DNA from: Branchiostoma floridae
Lineage: Eukaryota; Chordata; Leptocardii; Amphioxiformes; Branchiostomatidae
Length of the DNA stretch: 64,000 nt
Direction of reading: 5' to 3'
NCBI RefSeq assembly: GCF_000003815.2
Contig: NC_049985.1
Span: 24,517,834 to 24,581,833 of the forward strand
Made by a program: the position numbers and the translations under genes. Positions 49,101 to 59,174 of the stretch are shown piece after piece. A model generated the notes under the pieces. The model searched no databases and was not told the origin of the DNA. It saw only the letters and a list, made by a program, of their open reading frames with translations. Every line of letters starts with the position of its first letter. Positions within the stretch are counted from its first letter, which is position 1.

Positions 49101-52100
49101 ACAGATTTATAAAATTTCGTAATAAATATGTCTGTCAGAATTCCGTTGCCATGGCAACATGAGAAATAATGAATATACTTTGTTCACTGAAAATGTTTGC
49201 TTTCAACATTTTCTAAAAAGTTACCAAGTTTAGTGGCCCTAGCATAAGCTATTCAGGCGCTACACGACATTGAAGTTGGTACAGGCATCAAAAGCCTTCT
49301 TCCCGGTCTGAATTGCGTTGGTGCAAAATGTGGTCCTCATGATCTTTTGCATAAATTATGATAATGAGCTAGAAGTATTCTCACCTAATCATGTCAGACT
49401 GTCTCACATAGATTAATGAAACTATACATATATACAAATCACAAAAAGAGTCACACAAAAAACTGTATTCGTACAAAACGTTTTGGGGTCAGTTTTGACC
49501 CCATACGGTAATCTACGTCACAAAAAAGCTACGGTGGTTTGAGGGTTAAACATGAATGTTGCAGATCAGAAAAATAGAAAGGCCTACCACATGAATGGGA
49601 TGCTTGAGAAAGATAGTGAGAATCACATGCAGAGACTGCAACAAAGAAGCCTACTAAAGAAAAGGCATACTTTTATATCATAACCATATGGCTAAAGACA
49701 TAGTGTGATGATTTGCGACAAACAATTCCAGGCATGCTATATTTACTCTAGTGATGGCAACTCATCTTTCAGCATGAAGAATTAGTGGAATTACCTAGTT
49801 TAAAGTTTTACCTTACTGTGATCAAACATTGCCATTCTGCAAAATTGCAAGAAACCAAAGAATTGCTGTTATACATTGATAAATAAGTGTACAGACATAC
49901 TGGAAATCTTGTTGAAAGTGACCAGGACTACTCCAGGCTGTTTGCTGTAGTCTATTGTGGTCACTTCATCATCACCAACATTTTCCAGGTAAAGGCTGAG
50001 GGTCTCTTTGGTTGTGCTTTCCTTCAATCCCTGTATTGTGTGCCAGACAAAAACAAAAAACATCTGATTCAAAACCCGCATGAACATCATTTTTCTAAAA
50101 TTACATAATTATTGTTATGTACCTGTTTTTATCTTCAACAATATACATTTGTGATGAGAATAATGTAAATAGCGAAAACCAAAATACCAGCATTGTAGGT
50201 AAAAATTGAAATATCAGTATTGTAGATAAGATATATAACGTCGTACATTCGCATAATTCCACAAGGTGCCATAATACCGCCACCTCAAAAATGTTGTTAT
50301 AGAGGCCTTCTCAAAATTGTCTTCAACTCCTAAATATCTGATTTACATTCAGCATATTTAACATTCAGTGTTCAAGACAATCTTGGGAAGACCTCTATAC
50401 TGACGTTTTTTTAGTTGGCGGTATTATGGCACCTGGTGGAATTATGATAGTCGATGTTATACGATAAAGGTAGTCTGGTTGCCTGTTTGAGGCCAAAGGG
50501 ACAGTGGGTTGTTTAAATCACTGTATCTGAGAATACACTTTTGGAAGGCAGAGCCCAATTCCCTCTCCATCTATTTTCTTTACCTCCACACGTACAGTCA
50601 AAGTCAGATACCCATTTCTACACCTGGGCGCAGGAAAGTCGTAAAAGTCGTGTGAGGAAGAGTGAGGAAAGTCGTGTCAAGTCCCTTTCCCAATAACACA
50701 TTTAACGCTTGTCATCCATTGTCCGTAGGGTAACCTATATCCGTTGTATCAAAAATCAGGCTATTTTGTAATCTCAACTAGCCAAACGGTGGTTTCAAAC
50801 TGCAACATTCTCAAAATATTACAGTTTGTTTAAAACACTGTCCGTCGACTTCACATTCCTGAGTACCCTGCTTTTAGAAACAATGGATATAGGTTACCCA
50901 CGAATAAAGGTGAACCATCGTTACATGTATAATGCACCGATTCTAACCAGGAATGCCTGTAATCAAACCCATGACCTCTCAATCTCTCATTCATTAGCAT
51001 AATCCACTGGGCTATCCTGGGGAGGCCAGTATTTTACAATTGCAATGAAGGGCAGCAAAACAGAAACCAAGTTGCTTTGTACCTTGACCAGAAGACGACT
51101 GCTGTCCAGTGATCTGGGCTGGACCTCCTTCAGTTTGAGAACAGTTTCATCAAGACGATGTTCACGTCTCAGAACGTGCCGGCCAACTGTAAATAGTTAC
51201 TTAAAATGAATGAGGATAACGTACATTGTGTAGGCAATGTCAGTGTATGGTGTCATATTCCCCCTAATTAAAGTTACAAATTCAAGTTGCTGATATGTCC
51301 TCTGAGCCATATCCTTTTCCTTAAGTTTATGTACAATAGAACTTGTACCGATAAATATCTCTACATAAAATACACCTAGCCTACTTTTTGGTGGTCCCTT
51401 AGATAATTTTTCCCATCGTGCAGTTATGACTGTATTTACATGATACATGCTATCATAAAATAATGGTTTCCTACCTAAAGGATCCTTGAAGACAATAAAC
51501 ACTTTGTTATCTCTGACTTGGATGTCCTGGATGTCTCCTCCTCCAGACCTTTTCTTGTTCTCAAAGTACAGCAGCATCATTTCCTTATTTGGGCTGGACG
51601 TAAAGCCCGAGACTTGGATGGTGATGTTTGGTGGAGGAGAAGTGTCTGTGTCAGCTTCCTCAGAAGACGACGTTAATTCCTTCACGTCAAGTGTCTGACC
51701 GTTAAGGACGTGTTTACGGGCCAGAACACGCTGTGTCACTGTAGGTATTAAAGCACGTGTCAATCAAATGGTAGCAATTAAAAAGAGAACACCTGTTTCA
51801 TCATACTGTCCACTGTTAAGGAAAATCTCAATAAATAAATAGATTATAAGATTAACAAATCAAAATCAAACTGAATGTATTGTGTTAGTTTATCACATAA
51901 CTCAGGATATAAATGTTTTGTGTTGAATATGTTGTAATCATTGGAGCTATAAAAAAGTGATGATTTTAGCTGCAACAAGGCCTGAACCATTATCTGATTT
52001 AAAACAAAGTTCTTTGTTTATTACAACTTAGTACAAGTGAAATATTCACCGAGTTATCAAAGTATGTAACTAAGAGATGATTAATGGTAGATGTATTTCT

Positions 52101-55100
52101 CTTTGTTAAGCTACATGTATGACATAATGCTTTATCATGATAGTAACAAGATCACCACTGCCATGTCTTTCATCTGATTCAAGCAGAAATACTGAGACAA
52201 AAACCAAGTATGGAGAAGATCAGAAGCTTTACTAACATCTGAAATCCCATAACGACACATTGTTACACGACAATAATAACCCTAATCTCCAAGCAGATCT
52301 TACAATGGCCTAAGATAGTAAACTGGCCAAGGAGTGTAGTCAGCCAAAAGGTTTCCATTTGCCTTCATGTTCGTAGCAAAACACCCTCCCAAGCCAGCTT
52401 CACTCCTCTGCTCAGCTTTTGATAAGAAATTACCAGTGTGCGGAAGAATTTATAAATACTGTACATCTAAAGAAGTGGGAGACGAAACACATTTTATTTC
52501 CAAATGTCCATTCAACGAAACCAAAAGAATCACTCTGTTTAGAGAAGCCACAAAGACTCATCCCAACTTCCCCACATTGACAGACAAACAGAAAGCCACT
52601 TTTCTCTTGAAATCGCAGAACCCACAAGTTTTAGAAAAGGTGGTGCTTTTCGTCTCCCTCTGCTTCAAAAAAAAAGTCAAACCCAACCTGTTTAGAAATA
52701 GCCAAAACTAGTATTAGAGTAGAATATTGTTCATAACTGTCCATTGTATATTTAATATGTTTATACCATGTACTTGCAATTAGCCCTCAGGCACGAACTT
52801 GCAAATAAACTTCTCCTTATGCTACCGTAGGATCTGGTTGGAGATTACATTAACCCCACCCACCTGCTGGATCTTTGAATGTGATGATGACCTCATCAGT
52901 ACCTCTGACCTTGATCTCCTCATCGATCCCCCCTCCTCCTGACCTTCTCTTGGACTCAAAGTACAGCCACAAGAAGTCTACATCAGGAGTGGATGTAAAC
53001 CCAGAGACAACGATACTGCGACTTGGCTCAACGAATGGTTTCTTGGCTTGCCCATCTGTTTTGCTCGCTCCCCTCTGCATGGTATATGGAGCTTTACGTT
53101 TCAGTTTTGCTTCCTGTCTGTATGAGAGATGGTGGTCACTTTTGGCTTCAGCACCCAATGGCCTTGTTGCTTCTTTTCTTCTGACATTGCTGACAGAATC
53201 TGAAGCATCTACAAAGATTGACTCTCCATCACTACAAACACTCATTAAATCTGTTGGAGTCTGTCTGGAATGTACCGAAGATGCCTGGTCAGGGAGGTAG
53301 CCATGGCCTCTGTTTCTGTCTTGTTGCGGCAGGGGAAGGCTTACTGGGGAGCCAGTTCTTGGTGACCTCCAGCTAGGTGATGACGAAGGCTGCTGGTGGT
53401 GGTAGGGGTGCAAAACTTCCGACGATGGTGACAATCTTGCACTGGTATGAGGAATGCTGCTTGCTGGTTGTCCAGGAGGCATGTAGGGTCCACTAGTAGA
53501 AGGATGTGATGCTTGAGGAATAAACGCAGACTGGGGGCCGGATGCAGGATGACCCTGACCTTGAAATTGGACACCAGCTGGAGGAATGCCGCCTGCATCA
53601 GTCCAAGGAAAAACATGCCTAGGGTTTCCGTAGGGCATTCCTACTCCATGAGGCGTAAAGTGTGCATGTGAGCCTGGTAGTTGGGGTGGGTAGAGTGGTG
53701 GTCCAGCTGGGGACATCGTTCTCACTGGAGGACGCGGCCAATGATAAAGTGGATGATGTCGTTGTGGTTGTCCTCCCATAAATGTATTGGGCAGGTTTGG
53801 GTATAGAAGGGAAGGGGATGCTGTCCCAGGTGCTGAAGACGTGGTGACTGGGTGGTGCTCTTGTTGCTTATCTCCCATTGGTTCACCTTCTGTGTTCAAA
53901 TATTGAGGGAAAGTTGCTGTTGTTTCCCTGGTTGCTGAAGAGCTGGTGGTTGGTTTTGGGGAAGGTTTTCGGGGGGCAGTTGGCTTAGGTGGTTTGGGAA
54001 GGATCTTAGGTGGGGCAGGTGGACCTGTTGTTCTTGGAGAATCATCTTCAGGTTGACCTGGCTCTGTAAGACTTTCAAACAGATAAGATCCAGCCCTCAG
54101 TTGTAAGACAGGCTGTGATGATGCGCCTGAAGCAGATGAGTCTGCATTTGCTTGTTTTTGCAGCAAGAGGCTGTTGACGATAACAGGTTCGCTTTCATCA
54201 ATTTTGGTCTCGTGGCAGACATGGACAGGCAGAAGTTTGGGGGATGGAGACTCTGGAGGCGTTGCATAATCTGAGTCTGAATCTGAACTGTGGTCTGTTA
54301 ATGGCAAATCCTTGATACTCTCCTGCTGTGATGCTGCAATTAAAACAAGTTGATGGAAACATGTTACTTTATGAGCTATGACATATTACTAAAGAGTCTA
54401 AGATGAGCTGAGAATTCACTTAGAAATATTCTTACTCTAAAGATTATCCATACACCAATTAAAGCACTAAGAAAACGTAAAGTTACATTGTATTTTATTT
54501 TTTACCTCCATGAAAAAATGGAGGTGTATAGTTTTGAGTGTGTCTGTGTGTTTGTGTGTGTGTCTGTGTGTCCGCATATTGTGGTCAGCATAACTTGAGA
54601 ATCTCTTGATGGACTACGATGATATTTGGTATGTTGGTAGGGGTTGGGAAGACGAAGGTCAAGGTCAATTTTGGGCCCCCTGGTGTGTGACCTTGGTACT
54701 GCAGCGCAACTTCCGGTTTTGCTATCTCGGTGTTCTGAACATGCTATGGTCAAGATTTTTAAGTATTAGATAGCTCTTGTGCTCAGGAAAAAATGACATA
54801 AGTTTGGGCCCCCTAGCGTCTAGTTTTGGGATAGCAGGGGCATTTTTGTCAAAAAGTTCTGACGAGGATAACTCAAGAAGGGAATAACGGATTTTCATGA
54901 TTTTTGGTATGTAGGTACCTTAGACAATGTTGTACAAGATAAAATACTAATTATGCAAAATAGGAGTACATTTGCATAATTAATGAGAATATTCTATCAT
55001 AGCAGTTTTTTCAATGTATCTCTTGTCCCGGACGTGATATGGTCGTGACATTTGGGTGGTAGATAGCTTTTAGCGTCATGACAAAGTGGGGCAAGTTTCA

Positions 55101-58100
55101 GTCCCCTAACATGTAATTTCGGAACTGCAGGGGCGTTTTTTTCAAGACACTCCAAAGAGGATAACTGCAGAAAGGAACGACGGATTGCCTGCATTTTAGG
55201 CATGCAGGTAGCTTAGGCAAAGATGTTCATAATGATATACATGTTATGCAAATGATGGCTGAATTTGCATAATTAATGAGGAAATTGTACAGTTCCATTG
55301 TTTTCAATAACTGGACCTCAATTCATGTAACACATATTAATTATGATAGGTGGAATATAAGCAGATACCAAATATGGTAATGAGGAACTTATTTGCATAA
55401 TTTATGTAAAAATTGCAAAACCTCTTTATGATTAATAATGCGAATTTTATAATTGTGACGTGTGAACGTTAGTCAATGATTAACAACACCATGCATACAT
55501 TATGTTAATGTCTTAGTCAATTGTATGAAATTTACGAAAGCTTTAAATTTTCATGGAGGTATGAGGTCGCCGAACTCTAGTTATTGAAGAGGATCCAAAT
55601 CACATCTCATTTTTAGTCACTATCAAAATATTAGAATTTTTTTTAGAAAGGTGAGATTATGCCGTAATTACCTCCATGAAATGTCATGGAGGTTATATTT
55701 ACCTCCATGAAAAAATGGAGGTATAGTTTTGAGTGTGTCTGTGTGTGTGTTTGTGTGTGTGTTTGTGTGTTTGTGTGTGTGTCTGTGTGTCCGCATATTT
55801 GTGGTCATCATAACTTGAGAACCTCTTGATGGACTACGATGATATTTGGTATGTAGGTAGGGGTTGGGAAGACGAAGGTCAAGGTCAATTTTGGGCCCCC
55901 TGGTGTGTGGCCTTGGTACTGCAGCGCAACTTCCGGTTTTGCTATCTCGGTGTTGTGAACATGCTATGGTCAAGATTTTTAAGTATTAGATAGCTCTTGT
56001 GCTCAGGAAAAAATTACGTAAGTTTGGGCCCCCTAGCATCTAGTTTGGGAATAGCAGGGGCATTTTTGTCAAAAACTTCTGACGAGGATAACTCAAGAAG
56101 GGAACAACGGATTTTCATCATTTTTGGTATGTAGGTACCTTAGACAATTTTGTACAAGATTAAATACTAATTATGCAAAATAGGAGTACATTTGCATAAT
56201 TAATGAGGATATTATATCATGGCAGTTTTTTCAATGTATCTCTTGTCCTGGATGTGATATGGTCTTGACATTTGGCTGGTAGATAGCTTGCAGTGTCATG
56301 ACAAAGTGGGGCAGGTTTCAGCCCCCTAACATTTAATTGCGGAACTGCAGGGGCGTTTTTGTCAAGACATTCTAAAGAGGATAACTGCAGAAAGGATTGA
56401 TGGATTGGCATCATACTAGGCATGCAGGTACCTTAGGCAAATATGTTCATAATGATATACATTTTATGCAAATGAGGACTTAATTTGCATGATTAATGAG
56501 GAAATTGTATAATTCCATTGTTTTCAATAACTGGACTTCAATAAATGTAACACATGTTAACTATGATAGGTGGAATATAAGCAGATACCAAATATGGTAA
56601 TGAGGAACTTATTTGCATAATTTATGTAAAAATTGCAAAAACGCTTTATGATTAATAATGGGAATTTTATAATTGTGACATGTGTACGTTAGTCAATGAT
56701 GAACAATACCATGCATAAATTATGTTAATGTGCTAGTCAATTGCATGAAATTTACGAAAGCTCTAAATTTTCATGGAGGTATGAGGTCGCCGAACTCTAG
56801 TTTACCCTGTGTTTGTCTGTGTGTCTGTGTGTCTGTCTGTCTGTGTGTAAACAAGATAACTCAAGAACGGCTAGACGATTGGTTTCATACTTGGTGTGTT
56901 GGTGGGGTGTGATAAAAGCTGGAAATGATTAGATTTTGGGCCCCCTAGCGGCTCCCCTTGGTACTGCAACGCAACTTCCGGTTTTGCCATCTCGGTGTTC
57001 TGAACATGGTATGGTCACGATTTTTGAGTATTAGATAGCTCTTGTGCTCAGAAAGAAATGACATAAGTTTGGGCCCCCTAGCGTCTAGTTTTGGGATAGC
57101 AGGGGCATTTTTGTCAAAAACTTCTGAAGAGGATAACTCAAGAAGGGAACAGAGGGTTTTCATGATTTTTGGTATGTAGGTACCTTAGACAACGTTGTAC
57201 AAGATGACATACTAATTATGCAAAATAGTAGTACATTTGCATAATTAATGAGAATATTCTATCATAGCAGTTTTTTCAATGTATCTCTTGTTCCCAACAT
57301 GCTATGGTCTTGACATTTAGGCGGTAGATAGCTTTTTGTGTCATGACGAAGTGGAGTAAGTTTTAGCCCCCTAACATTTAATTTGGGAACTGCAGGGGCG
57401 TTTTTGTCAAGACATTCCAAAGTGGATAACTGCAGAAAGGATTGACAGATTGGCATCATATTAGGCATGCGGGTACCTTAGACAAAGATGTTTATAATGA
57501 TATACATGTTATGCAAATGAGGACTTAATTTGCATAATTAATGAGGAAATTGTATAATTCCATTGTTTTCAATAACTGGACTTCAATAAATGTAACACAT
57601 GTTAATTATGATAGGTGGAGTATAAGCAGATACCAAATATGGTAATGATGAGCTTATTTGCATAATTTATGTAAAAATTGCAAAACCGCTTTATGATTAA
57701 TAATGGGAAGTTTATAATTGTGACATGGGTACGTTAGTCAATGATGAACAACACCATACATAAATTACGTCTGTGTGTTAGTCAACTTCATTAAATTTAG
57801 GAAAGCTCTAAATTTTCATGGAGGTATGAGGTCGCCGAACTCTAGTTTCAACTCTTATTCTTTAGTTTCTTCTAATTCACAGGATATGGAAGGATATGAC
57901 AACTTGTTGAACCCAAGTCTGATGGAACATGTACAGTGCATTGAAAATTTTTTGCAAGTGATAGTTAGTCAGTTGGAAATGTTAGCCAAAATTCAATTTG
58001 AAAGGCAAAAATCTGTAATATATCTTTGACTTTTAGTGGTATTGGTTTGTTTGTTTGTCTGTTTGTTTTATTGACTGACTGGAACCTCTTCAGCAAGTCT

Positions 58101-59174
58101 TTGACACTTCCCTGTGACTTTGTTTCCACAGCTAGATTTAAAGACATTTCATTTTATGTGACTAAGGTATTTATTCATTTCGGTCGTGTTCACCCAGGGT
58201 TGCCCTCTCCAGGGGTGCCTAAGCATTTGCACGAACCCTATGAAATTTGTACGAATATTATGTGATACACACGAATCACTATGCGAAAACGCACGAATAT
58301 TATGAAATTCGCACGAATCACTATGTGATTCACACGAACAAATTACAAACTAAATTTTTTTTCACAGAATTGTTGCCAACAATATTTTAGGAAAAGTCAC
58401 CAAGTTTCGTAGTCCTAGCATACGTCGTTCGGCAGTTATACAACGTCAAAGTTGGCGCAGGTACTTTTAGCCCCAACCCCCCCCCCCCCCCGGTCTAGAT
58501 AGGGTTAATAAAGTAAACAATAAGGTCATCTTCTGATTGGCTGACAGTTGATGTAGTTTCTGGCAGGTGGACGATGAGCAGGTACCAATTATGCAAATAA
58601 GTATCTAATTTGCAAAATTACTGTGGAAGTGACATAATTCTTCCAAAGTACATGTAGTAAATGTTTGGATTGTCAACATTGTGACCTGTTTAAGTTCGTT
58701 AAAGGTGTAGAAAAGCAAGTATAAATTATGCAGATGTGGACTCATTTGCATAATCAGAATATTTCATGGAGGTGTGAGATCTCCGAACTCTTGTATTTGA
58801 GAGTACTTCTTTCTCGTTCTTCCCCATTGTTTTTCCTTGTCGAGGTTTGCACTGAAACCCTCTAACAAGTTGCGCGTATTAAACTACTCACTGCCTGTTT
58901 TCGGTAACACCCAATGCACATCGATCACTGAATGAAAAACATGTAACGTTATGCTTGAACAATTTTGCAAGAAGGTGAAATGTTTTGTTATCTCACCTGT
59001 TTCGTCTACAAACGTGACCAAAGCTTGTCCAGCTCCCAACAACTTCACCCTCGTGACAGCCCCTCCTTCTGACAGACTCCCGCTCTGGAAGTAGCCGGAC
59101 ACTTTGTCCTGTAGTCCGCTCAGCTCGGGCAGGCCACGGACATACACAGACCGAGCGCGATCGCGAGCAGACAT
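32143..59174 (-). CDS. PARP14-like protein 2: RRM array, KH-like region, three macrodomains, WWE, PARP catalytic domain
   Basis: Visible exons, 5' to 3': 59174-58997, 54333-52864, 51738-51475, 51186-51083, 50030-49901, 48475-48239, 47521-46109, 45452-45295, 45156-45012, 44528-44388, 44062-43961, 43392-43231, 42510-42335, 42140-42042, 41601-41559 (cut by a gap), 40836-40681 (cut by a gap), 39081-38962, 37893-37753, 37072-36854, 36076-35786, 35295-35145, 34867-34662, 34181-33953, 33622-33528, 32423-32143. All joins outside the gaps are GT-AG and phase-consistent. About 2,237 codons are visible, against 1,801 residues for human PARP14; the excess is mainly RRMs and a proline-rich linker. The protein is a mono-ADP-ribosyltransferase that also reads ADP-ribose; vertebrate PARP14 acts in interferon and interleukin-4 responses and is targeted by viral macrodomains. 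Start chosen: ATG at 59174 (MSARDRARSVYVRGLPE), right before the first RRM; an in-frame ATG at 59273 is an alternative. Orthology to PARP14 rather than PARP10/15 rests on the domain order. Confidence 0.92.
32672..33146. mobile_element. inverted-repeat element in a PARP14-like intron
   Basis: Left ggccacatcaatttaatttc and ttggttcacggattt are repeated inverted at the right (aatccgtgaaccaatgaatt, aaattggtatggcctta). The arms are about 45 bases; the centre is AT-rich with no frame. Confidence 0.7.
34662..36076 (-). CDS. PARP14-like 2, exons 20-22: KH-like segment and WWE domain
   Basis: Exons 20-21 encode a KH-like segment (HSLGKRSRVAKILGF, LLHFYGTDGAVDMAKRRVQE, VSIIVDQGQGGRHCITIQG). Exon 22 is a WWE domain starting at the junction LSW|CYEQPDGTYVPFDPLINL and continuing IEEAYRKNKKGKVQYEDDV and CEIDFSTMKEK. 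WWE domains bind iso-ADP-ribose or related ligands and precede the catalytic domain in PARP14. Confidence 0.9.
35049..35106 (+). repeat. telomere-like TTAGGG/TTAGGGG tract
   Basis: Alternating gttagggg and gttaggg units run for about 55 bases inside the intron between PARP14-like 2 exons 21 and 22. Confidence 0.9.
36285..36375 (+). mobile_element. LINE (CR1-type) 3' tail
   Basis: gatgtactttcctggctaaa followed by taaataaactgaaactgat resembles the tail at 38800-38845 (tttcctggtaaaataaataa, gtgaaagtgaaagtg). Only the 3' end remains. Confidence 0.55.
36854..39081 (-). CDS. PARP14-like 2, exons 17-19: macrodomain 3, N-terminal part lost in the gap
   Basis: The reading is LNGPMAQAICQKAGPSVATE, then HGAVVLTGAGNMPYKGILHL, SISFPAVGTGGFAISPDQAA and TTVRITVFQQQMLQNF, the order of a macrodomain from helix 1 to its last strand. 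The first strand and the NxxN loop are presumably inside 39807-40680. The long intron between exons 17 and 18 contains a LINE fragment. Confidence 0.88.
37316..37616. mobile_element. MITE with inverted ends in a PARP14-like intron
   Basis: The left end agctaagggcacaacccgcc gtatgtgcaa is matched by the right ttgcacatac ggtgggctgtgcccttagct. Internal gccacgtctgccacgtattt and gcacgtagacagcacgtatt are also inverted. It is about 300 bases with no frame. Confidence 0.8.
38300..38850 (+). mobile_element. non-LTR retrotransposon fragment (RT C-terminus and 3' tail)
   Basis: A 110-residue plus frame (38360-38692) carries the C-terminal pattern of CR1-like reverse transcriptases: VFKSVRGRAPSYMYTLF, then LQYYSMQLWNKLPLQSR and FRTFKRHIN before the stop. 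The downstream tail ends in aaataaataaagtgaaagtg. It is 5'-truncated and sits antisense in the intron between exons 17 and 18. Confidence 0.75.
39480..39680 (+). mobile_element. retroelement fragment with a hammerhead-ribozyme-like core
   Basis: At 39568-39598 the sequence reads ctgacga, a, ggatag, tggatt, ctatcc, gaaac. This is the CUGANGA...GAAA arrangement of hammerhead ribozymes with a six-base-pair stem II (39576-39581 with 39588-39593) and a six-base loop. Penelope-like retroelements are known to carry such motifs. The flanks (tacacctgggtggagtaagg upstream, cgtttcaaaaccatatccag downstream) look like dispersed repeat. One extra A before stem II and no obvious stem I are caveats. Confidence 0.45.
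39807..40680. other. assembly gap (874 N)
   Basis: It interrupts PARP14-like 2 between macrodomain 2 (exon 16) and macrodomain 3 (exon 17). The exon(s) with the end of macrodomain 2 and the start of macrodomain 3 must lie here. Confidence 1.
40681..42510 (-). CDS. PARP14-like 2, exons 13-16: macrodomain 2, interrupted by gaps
   Basis: Exon 13 is a Pro/Ala-rich linker ending TPEGINIQLKKGDSTAEK. Exon 14 reads ADVLVNTTSGDLDLSRDGVA. Exon 15 starts LCNNHGKANAGDIG and runs into the 100-N gap. Exon 16 reads PLRTMVQDCLESADEDGYTS, IAFPAMGTGNLKYP and runs into the 874-N gap. For exon 13 the nearest AG (42522) would break the frame, while the AG at 42511 keeps it, giving ..NRY|DRVTMTG..; I therefore chose 42510 as the exon start although its pyrimidine tract is weak. 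Confidence 0.8.
40905..41240 (+). mobile_element. possible tRNA-derived SINE
   Basis: gtgtgtagtccagtggttag, followed by cggccatgcttctggaacta, resembles a tRNA-like A-box region. The B box is not clear. It lies in an intron. Confidence 0.3.
41459..41558. other. assembly gap (100 N)
   Basis: A round-number gap of probably unknown true size that cuts exon 15 of PARP14-like 2 after LCNNHGKANAGDIG. Confidence 1.
42600..42815. mobile_element. MITE, GGTAACCTATATCC family, copy 1
   Basis: The ends are inverted: ttcacctttatctgcagggt aacctatatccgttgtgttg on the left, and aacggataaaggttacccta cggataaaggtgagaa on the right. The centre holds a second inverted pair (gtcaatggatggtagtttc / accatcatctgtcgacttga). 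Confidence 0.75.
43231..45452 (-). CDS. PARP14-like 2, exons 8-12: linker and macrodomain 1
   Basis: Exon 8 encodes a linker (KFFTKGSGSGLLKGIEREVK). Exons 9-12 build a complete macrodomain: NLVVVQGDLTSHHRVDVMVN, TANGSLSHGGGLAAAIVRAG, GGQEIQRDCNNYVKDNGKL, RLPCKMVVHAVGPVW, HSIAIPAISAGNSGYPIKPC and SEVHFAEMD. The ADP-ribose-binding loops (NTANGSLSHGGGL and PAISAGNSGYP) are intact. The domain is split over four exons; in gene 1 the same domain lies in one exon. Confidence 0.9.
44340..44375 (+). repeat. (AAAC)n microsatellite
   Basis: An aaacaaacaaataaacaaac tract directly downstream, on the minus strand, of exon 10's donor. Confidence 0.9.
46109..47521 (-). CDS. PARP14-like 2, exon 7: KH-like repeats
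   Basis: A single 471-codon exon of the degenerate KH-like repeats found between the RRMs and macrodomains of PARP14. It includes PISVQPYYECLGEV, the repeat end KLTVRGTKDGTQSAMKQLQA and a C-terminal ITKPGMHKFF across the next junction. The equivalent part of PARP14-like gene 1 reads GFTVVGTKDGIQQTAKYIQQ and NPGMRKYF, which anchors the paralogy. The acceptor is TTTTTCCCACAG and the donor is GCCAG|GTCAGC. Confidence 0.85.
47990..48140. mobile_element. MITE, GGTAACCTATATCC family, copy 2 (half)
   Basis: It begins inside the element (tcaagtcaacagatggtggt), keeps the central inverted pair and ends cacaacagatataggttacc ccacggataaaggtgaa. The left terminal repeat is missing. Confidence 0.65.
48239..59174 (-). 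CDS. PARP14-like 2, exons 1-6: RRM repeats and proline-rich linker
   Basis: Exon 1 carries RRM 1 (SVYVRGLPELSG). Exon 2 is a 489-codon exon: an acidic start (DHSSDSDSDYATPPESPS), a long Pro/Ser/His-rich linker with no fold, then an RRM (SIVVSGFTSTPDVDFLWLYF, SKRRSGGGGIDEEIKV). Exon 3 repeats this RRM (ITIQVSGFTSSPNKEMMLLY, NKKRSGGGDIQDIQV). Exons 4-5 add RRM 4 (LLVKGLKESTTKETLSLYLE) and exon 6 RRM 5 (AVIVTDLPDNVSRDLLELYF). The KRSGGG motif is typical of PARP14 RRMs. Several units are phase 1 at the exon ends, which would let them duplicate without frame loss. They probably bind RNA or protein partners. Confidence 0.85.
48579..49549. mobile_element. piggyBac-type MITE, CCCTCAAACC family
   Basis: TTAA occurs at 48579-48582 and 49546-49549. 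The inverted ends are CCCTCAAACCACCGTA and tacggtggtttgagggttaa. Just inside lies ggggtcaaaactgacccc, and at the right the same palindrome inverted. The interior shares blocks with the CCCTATC family (tgacgtcat, ggccgccatcttggatttt). It is 971 bases, in the intron between PARP14-like 2 exons 5 and 6. Confidence 0.88.
50229..50461. mobile_element. small MITE, about 233 bp, in a PARP14-like intron
   Basis: Left cataattccacaaggtgcca taataccgcca is inverted at the right (tggcggtattatggcacctg gtggaattatg). The ends tataacgtcg and cgatgttata pair, with possible TA flanks. The central arms (atagaggccttctcaaaatt / aatcttgggaagacctctat) are also inverted, so the whole element folds back. Confidence 0.75.
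50715..50935. mobile_element. MITE, GGTAACCTATATCC family, copy 3
   Basis: It runs from ccgtagggtaacctatatcc gttgtatc to caatggatataggttaccca cgaataaaggtgaac, with the same central inverted pair as the copies at 42600 and 47990. Confidence 0.75.
50940..51030 (-). mobile_element. tRNA-derived SINE head
   Basis: On the minus strand: ggatagcccagtggattatg (A-box-like) and ggtcatgggtttgattacag (B-box-like), in a tRNA-like spacing. The body probably continues through 50600-50710, which shares cacctgggcgcaggaaagtc with the repeat at 39500. Confidence 0.55.
52335..52830 (+). mobile_element. non-LTR retrotransposon C-terminal fragment
   Basis: The plus frame 52367-52711 carries the C-terminal zinc-knuckle pattern of LINE polyproteins: KLPVCGRIYKYCTSKEVGDE followed by THFISKCPFNETKRITLFRE (C-x6-C, H-x4-C). 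The tail gcacgaacttgcaaataaac is LINE-like. It is antisense within the intron between PARP14-like 2 exons 2 and 3. Confidence 0.6.
54503..57846. repeat. tandem array of a 1.0-1.2-kb repeat, three copies
   Basis: Copies lie at about 54503-55581, 55671-56801 and 56802-57846. Copies 1 and 2 begin with acctccatgaaaaaatggag and a tgtgtctgtgtg tract. All share agcgcaacttccggttttgc (copy 3: acgcaacttcc), catttgcataattaatgag and the end aaattttcatggaggtatga followed by ggtcgccgaactctagtt. Copy 3 lacks the first block. The array lies in intron 1 of PARP14-like 2, and a further end fragment lies at 58762-58796. No conserved frame is present. Confidence 0.88.
58351..58508. mobile_element. right-end fragment of the CCCTATC-family MITE
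   Basis: From attgttgccaacaatatttt to a C run and ggtctagatagggttaa, it matches the right end of the element at 8301-9228; the rest is absent. Confidence 0.75.
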
